DNA of 64,000 nt, from positions 22,985,188-23,049,187 of the forward strand of contig NC_081198.1 of the NCBI RefSeq assembly GCF_902713425.1, given 5' to 3'. Below the pieces are notes generated by a model. It saw only the letters and a list, made by a program, of their open reading frames with translations. It did not search any database and was not told the DNA's origin. The DNA is from Acipenser ruthenus (lineage: Eukaryota > Chordata > Actinopteri > Acipenseriformes > Acipenseridae). Positions 60,877 through 64,000 of the stretch are shown here, piece by piece. The translations under genes were made by a program, and so were the position numbers. The stretch's first letter is position 1. Every line of letters starts with the position of its first letter.

Positions 60877-61535
60877 CCTTCAGCTGGCTCCTCCGATTGG
60901 GGTGGGAGAAGCCTCTGGACGTCCGGGTTGTCTCTCTCTACGAAAAAGAGACAACGTAAGCAGCAAATCTGGGCAGTTGAAGGAACTATTACTTTAGTCC
61001 CTGAGGAGATGGTCGCCTCGCAAGAGGGACCCCCTCCCCAGGTGAACGGTGTCCTTCCCTGGCGGAGTAGGGGGCGCTGCTTGGCACCGAGACCACGTAG
61101 GAAGAATCGTGGCTGTGACGCCTCCTCGGGGTCCGGGGCCGCCCTCTGCTCCTCCCAGATGGCGCCCTCTGCTGGGCGCCTGCTGCTCTCTCGGTCTGGA
61201 TCTCGATTACAATCAAAGGCTGGGGATGAGGTCGTCTAGGTCATCAAAGGGTCCTCAAAGGTCGTCTGGATGGTAGGTCCTCCTTCTCTCTAACTCCAGG
61301 AACGTCTGGAAAAGCCGGAACCGCCTGAAAAAGAAAAAAACTGGAACCGCCTGAAAAAGAAAAAACTGCTCTCAACAGTCAACAAAATCTTGAAAGACCC
61401 TCGGCCTGGATTGGGCAAGCCAAAACCAGACTGAGCATTAGTCTTCCAAAAAGTTGCCGAGCTGAAGAAAGCCAGTCAAAAATAAAAAAAAATTCTGTTC
61501 CTCCTCACCCGAACAAACCTCTCACAGACCCTATC
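60877..61535 (-). promoter_or_regulatory. 5' UTR of LINE E3, 5'-truncated
   Basis: 659 bp, closely matching 7411-8060 of E1. It keeps the ~26-bp duplication and the inner U5-like monomer but ends before the outer one. If the leader holds an internal promoter, this copy may lack part of it. Confidence 0.6.
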
Positions 61536-61595
61536 ATATTAAACTGATAAGAACAGATACTACACTTGATCTTAGCCAAAAGGCCGAGAAGCGAT
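61536..61595 (-). pseudogene. RNU2: U2 snRNA gene 21, 5' part (nt 1-60), cut by LINE E3
   Basis: U2 nt 1-60 with the normal nt 16. The first 15 bases from the left are the target duplication. Confidence 0.92.
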
Positions 61596-62179
61596 GGCGA
61601 CTTGGCCCTTGCCCGGGGCCCCCCAGCCCGGACGGCACAGGGGGATTCAAAGGTGGGTGCAAAATTTCAAGCACAAGCAGACCCCAAAAAAACGGGCTGC
61701 TGCTTCCAGAGGGGAAATGTGCAATTTAAGCAGGAGAAAACAAAACAAAGCAAAAACACACACATAACACCAAAAACAAAACATAAACTGGCGGAGTGCG
61801 TCTTACAAATAGTCATGCCAAGCTGCTATGCTGTGCAAGGTGCCTTGGGTAACTACAACTGTGCCTCGCTGGCTGGCTGGCTTGCTAAGAAGGTCCTGGC
61901 ATAGGGACATGTTCCACCACACTTGTCTGGTTAGCTGCATGCTCCCAGGAAACAAACTGCTGCTGTCTACATCATCACCACATGTGAATAAAAGAAAGAA
62001 AGACAGCAAGAAAGAAAGAGAGAAAGAAAGAGAGAAAGAGAGAAAGAAAGAGAGAAAGAAAAAAAAAGAAATAAAACGGCGGGAAAACTTGCATCAACAC
62101 TGGCACTCTCCCTCCATCAGGGGTAGACAAAATGCTCACATGAGAGATCCAGATCTGACTTTGACCAACGTTAGAGAAA

Positions 62180-62368
62180 GGTGTGCACCGTTCCCGGAGG
62201 TACTGCAATACCGGGCCGATGCGTGGAGTGGACGGAGCAAGCCCCTGTTCCATCTCCCGATTCCAAAAATCAATTTAATATATGGTCCCCTGATAGGGGA
62301 CGTATCAGATATTAAACTGATAAGAACAGATACTACACTTGATCTTAGCCAAAAGGCCGAGAAGCGAT
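62180..62368 (-). ncRNA. RNU2: U2 snRNA gene 22
   Basis: Full-length and identical to the consensus, with 3' box in place. The PSE region has one change (ggtaggtgc). Confidence 0.95.
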
Positions 62369-62973
62369 GGCGACTTGGCCCTTGCCCGGGGCCCCCCAGC
62401 CCGGACGGCACAGGGGGATTCAAAGGTAGGTGCAAAATTTCAAGCACAAGCAGACCCCAAAAAAACGGGCTGCTGCTTCCAGAGGGGAAATGTGCAATTT
62501 AAGCAGGAGAAAACAAAACAAAGCAAAAACACACACATAACACCAAAAACAAAACATAAACTGGCGGAGTGCGTCTTACAAATAGTCATGCCAAGCTGCT
62601 ATGCTGTGCAAGGTGCCTTGGGTAACTACAACTGTGCCTCGCTGGCTGGCTGGCTTGCTAAGAAGGTCCTGGCATAGGGACATGTTCCACCACACTTGTC
62701 TGGTTAGCTGCATGCTCCCAGGAAACAAACTGCTGCTGTCTACATCATCACCACATGTGAATAAAAGAAAGAAAGACAGCAAGAAAGAAAGAGAGAAAGA
62801 AAGAGAGAAAGAGAGAAAGAAAGAGAGAAAGAAAGAAAGAGAGAGAGAAAGAAAAAAAAAAGAAGTAAAACAGCGGGAAAACTTGCATCAACACTGGCAC
62901 TCTCCCTCCAGCAGGGGTAGACAAAATGCTCACAGGAGAGATCCAGATCTGACTTTGACCAACGTTAGAGAAA

Positions 62974-63128
62974 GGTGTGCACCGTTCCCGGAGGTACTGC
63001 AATACCGGGCCGATGCGTGGAGTGGACGGAGCAAGCCCCTGTTCCATCACCCGATTCCAAAAATCAATTTAATATATGGTCCCCTGATAGGGGACGTATC
63101 AGATATTAAACTGATAAGAACAGATACT
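62974..63128 (-). pseudogene. RNU2: U2 snRNA gene 23, 3' part (nt 35-189), cut by LINE E4
   Basis: U2 nt 35-189 with one change (ccatcacccg). The last bases, tact, are shared with the LINE 3' end, so the exact junction is uncertain by four bases. Confidence 0.9.
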
Positions 63129-64000
63129 CCTTTATTGAGATTTTACATTTTTTACATTTACACCCATTCGTTTTTTTCATTCATTTTACATTTCTTTTAA
63201 AGATGACATTCATGCATACAGACATACATTTTGTTTTAAAAGCATTTAAAATACATTTAAAAACACCAAGACAATTGTGCTTTGTACATGGTTAAAACAG
63301 ACACAGATTAAAATCAACATGAAAAAAACCTGTGCTGCTTTAAAAGTGACTGGAAAAAAAGAACCATCTATAAAAAACCAGTGTTTGTGAGGGCCGGGGA
63401 GTGCTCTCTAAAAAAGTTCAAAAGTGAACATAAAACTAGATCTAAAACAGGGACAGGGGAAAAGGGACAGTGTATAGAACAGTGAGTTAAAATTCTAAAA
63501 TTTTAAAACACTTAAAATGTAACTTTTAATAGTTTACATTAAAAATCTTAAAGATACATAAAACTAAACAAAATCAAATAAAACATTCAACGTAAATCAA
63601 ATAAAAGTCCATAAAACTGAAACAAAAAGACTACATAAAACCAGGGCACCGTTGAAAAAACGGTCATGCCAGCTAAAAAGGGCGGAATGCTGGCATGACA
63701 AAATAAATAAAAGGCTTAGCGGTGCCCCGTAGTCCCGCTCCTAGGAGCTAGCGGTTCCAGTTTTTTCCTTTATTCCATCTTCACGTCCTGAAGTCCGGCG
63801 ATCCTCCACTCCGCGCAGGCCTTGTCCTTCCCGAGGGTCCGGATGTCCAGAATTACAAAGTCCTTGATAAGAGTTTGTGCCCTTCTGGTCGTGGTGATAG
63901 TGTCTAGCTCCTGCTTGTGATAGACACAGACGTTACGGCCTTCCCACAGGATCTGCTTGACAACATTGATGACACGCCAAACGCACTTAGCTGTGCTGGT
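63129..64000 (-). mobile_element. LINE family E, copy E4, 3' end only (runs out of window)
   Basis: Third visible 3' end of family E, with the same 3' UTR and stem-loops and no poly(A). The junction is at U2 nt 35-38, about the site used by A-D and F, and 10-20 nt from the sites of E2 and E3. The rest of the copy lies right of the window. Confidence 0.92.
63770..64000 (-). CDS. ORF2 C-terminal end of LINE E4, N-terminus outside window
   Basis: The last ~76 codons of ORF2 ending in LQDVKME and a TAA stop at 63770-63772, as in E2 and E3. Too short to judge whether the whole ORF is intact. Confidence 0.88.
   Translation of the reverse strand, partial: TSTAKCVWRVINVVKQILWEGRNVCVYHKQELDTITTTRRAQTLIKDFVILDIRTLGKDKACAEWRIAGLQDVKME

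Larger units (their letters stand above)
54834..61535 (-). mobile_element. LINE family E, copy E3, in U2 gene 21
   Basis: 6.7 kb on the minus strand, the most complete family E copy in view. A 15-bp target duplication atattaaactgataa corresponds to U2 nt 46-60. The 3' end AATAAAAGAGTA has no poly(A). The 5' end stops inside the leader, lacking the outer U5-like monomer seen in E1. ORF2 is intact; ORF1 has two frameshifts. The 3' UTR (54834-55480) holds the two stem-loops described for E2. Confidence 0.93.
61536..63128 (-). repeat. U2 array block VIII
   Basis: 5' part of gene 21, complete gene 22 and the 3' part of gene 23. Microsatellites at about 61987-62068 and 62761-62862. The spacers share an accccaaaaaaacggg variant, as in the units right of genes 10 and 12. 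Confidence 0.9.

Overview
This window is part of a vertebrate U2 snRNA gene array, transcribed on the minus strand, that is heavily colonised by target-specific LINEs. The U2 sequence (U2 5' stem-loop, branch-point recognition GTAGTA, Sm site ATTTTTGG, conserved 3' stem-loops) is close to vertebrate U2. The ~0.78 kb unit recalls the ~0.83 kb U2 unit of Xenopus, and the LINEs have the layout of the Tx1 clade known from fishes and amphibians. I infer a fish or amphibian but cannot name the species.

I count 23 U2 loci, all minus strand: 14 uninterrupted (11 of them read as identical over 189 nt) and 9 split by a LINE. The genes fall into eight blocks (8142-8946, 14289-15880, 20911-26372, 31352-32133, 37724-39252, 44252-47408, 52491-54833, 61536-63128). 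Each unit, read on the minus strand, has an octamer-like distal element, a PSE about 48-65 bp upstream, the U2 gene, a 3' box 10 bp downstream and a TTTC-type microsatellite.

Between the blocks lie nine LINE copies of six clearly different families, all in the same orientation as U2. Families A (8947-14288), B (15881-20910), C (26373-31351), D (32134-37723) and F (47409-52490) sit at one site inside the U2 branch-point recognition sequence, have poly(A) tails and lost a few target bases. Family E is present four times (1-8141 cut by the window, 39253-44251, 54834-61535, 63129-64000 cut by the window). It has no poly(A) tail, lands at several nearby U2 positions and makes 15-bp target duplications. 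All encode ORF1 with three CCHC knuckles and ORF2 with an N-terminal AP-endonuclease, a reverse transcriptase (YMDD or YADD) and a C-terminal Cys/His knuckle. This is the architecture of Tx1-clade, Keshi-like U2-specific LINEs. One copy (E1) also contains a 2.7-kb solo LTR fossil at 3638-6364.

The most interesting signals are at the 5' ends. All five site-specific families are joined to a U2 5' head carrying the same base change (nt 16 T to C), which no uninterrupted copy has, followed by a shared motif of the type TGTGGCnTGnCCGCAG. The U2 head therefore seems to belong to the mobile unit, which suggests transcription from the host U2 promoter. Family E instead begins with a near copy of the first 36 nt of U5 snRNA (33/36 by eye), followed by a second, diverged U5-like monomer. 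Family F looks mosaic: its ORF1 is of the B/C type and its ORF2 of the A/D/E type. No ordinary protein-coding host gene was seen; the many plus-strand ORFs are shadows of the array and the LINEs.
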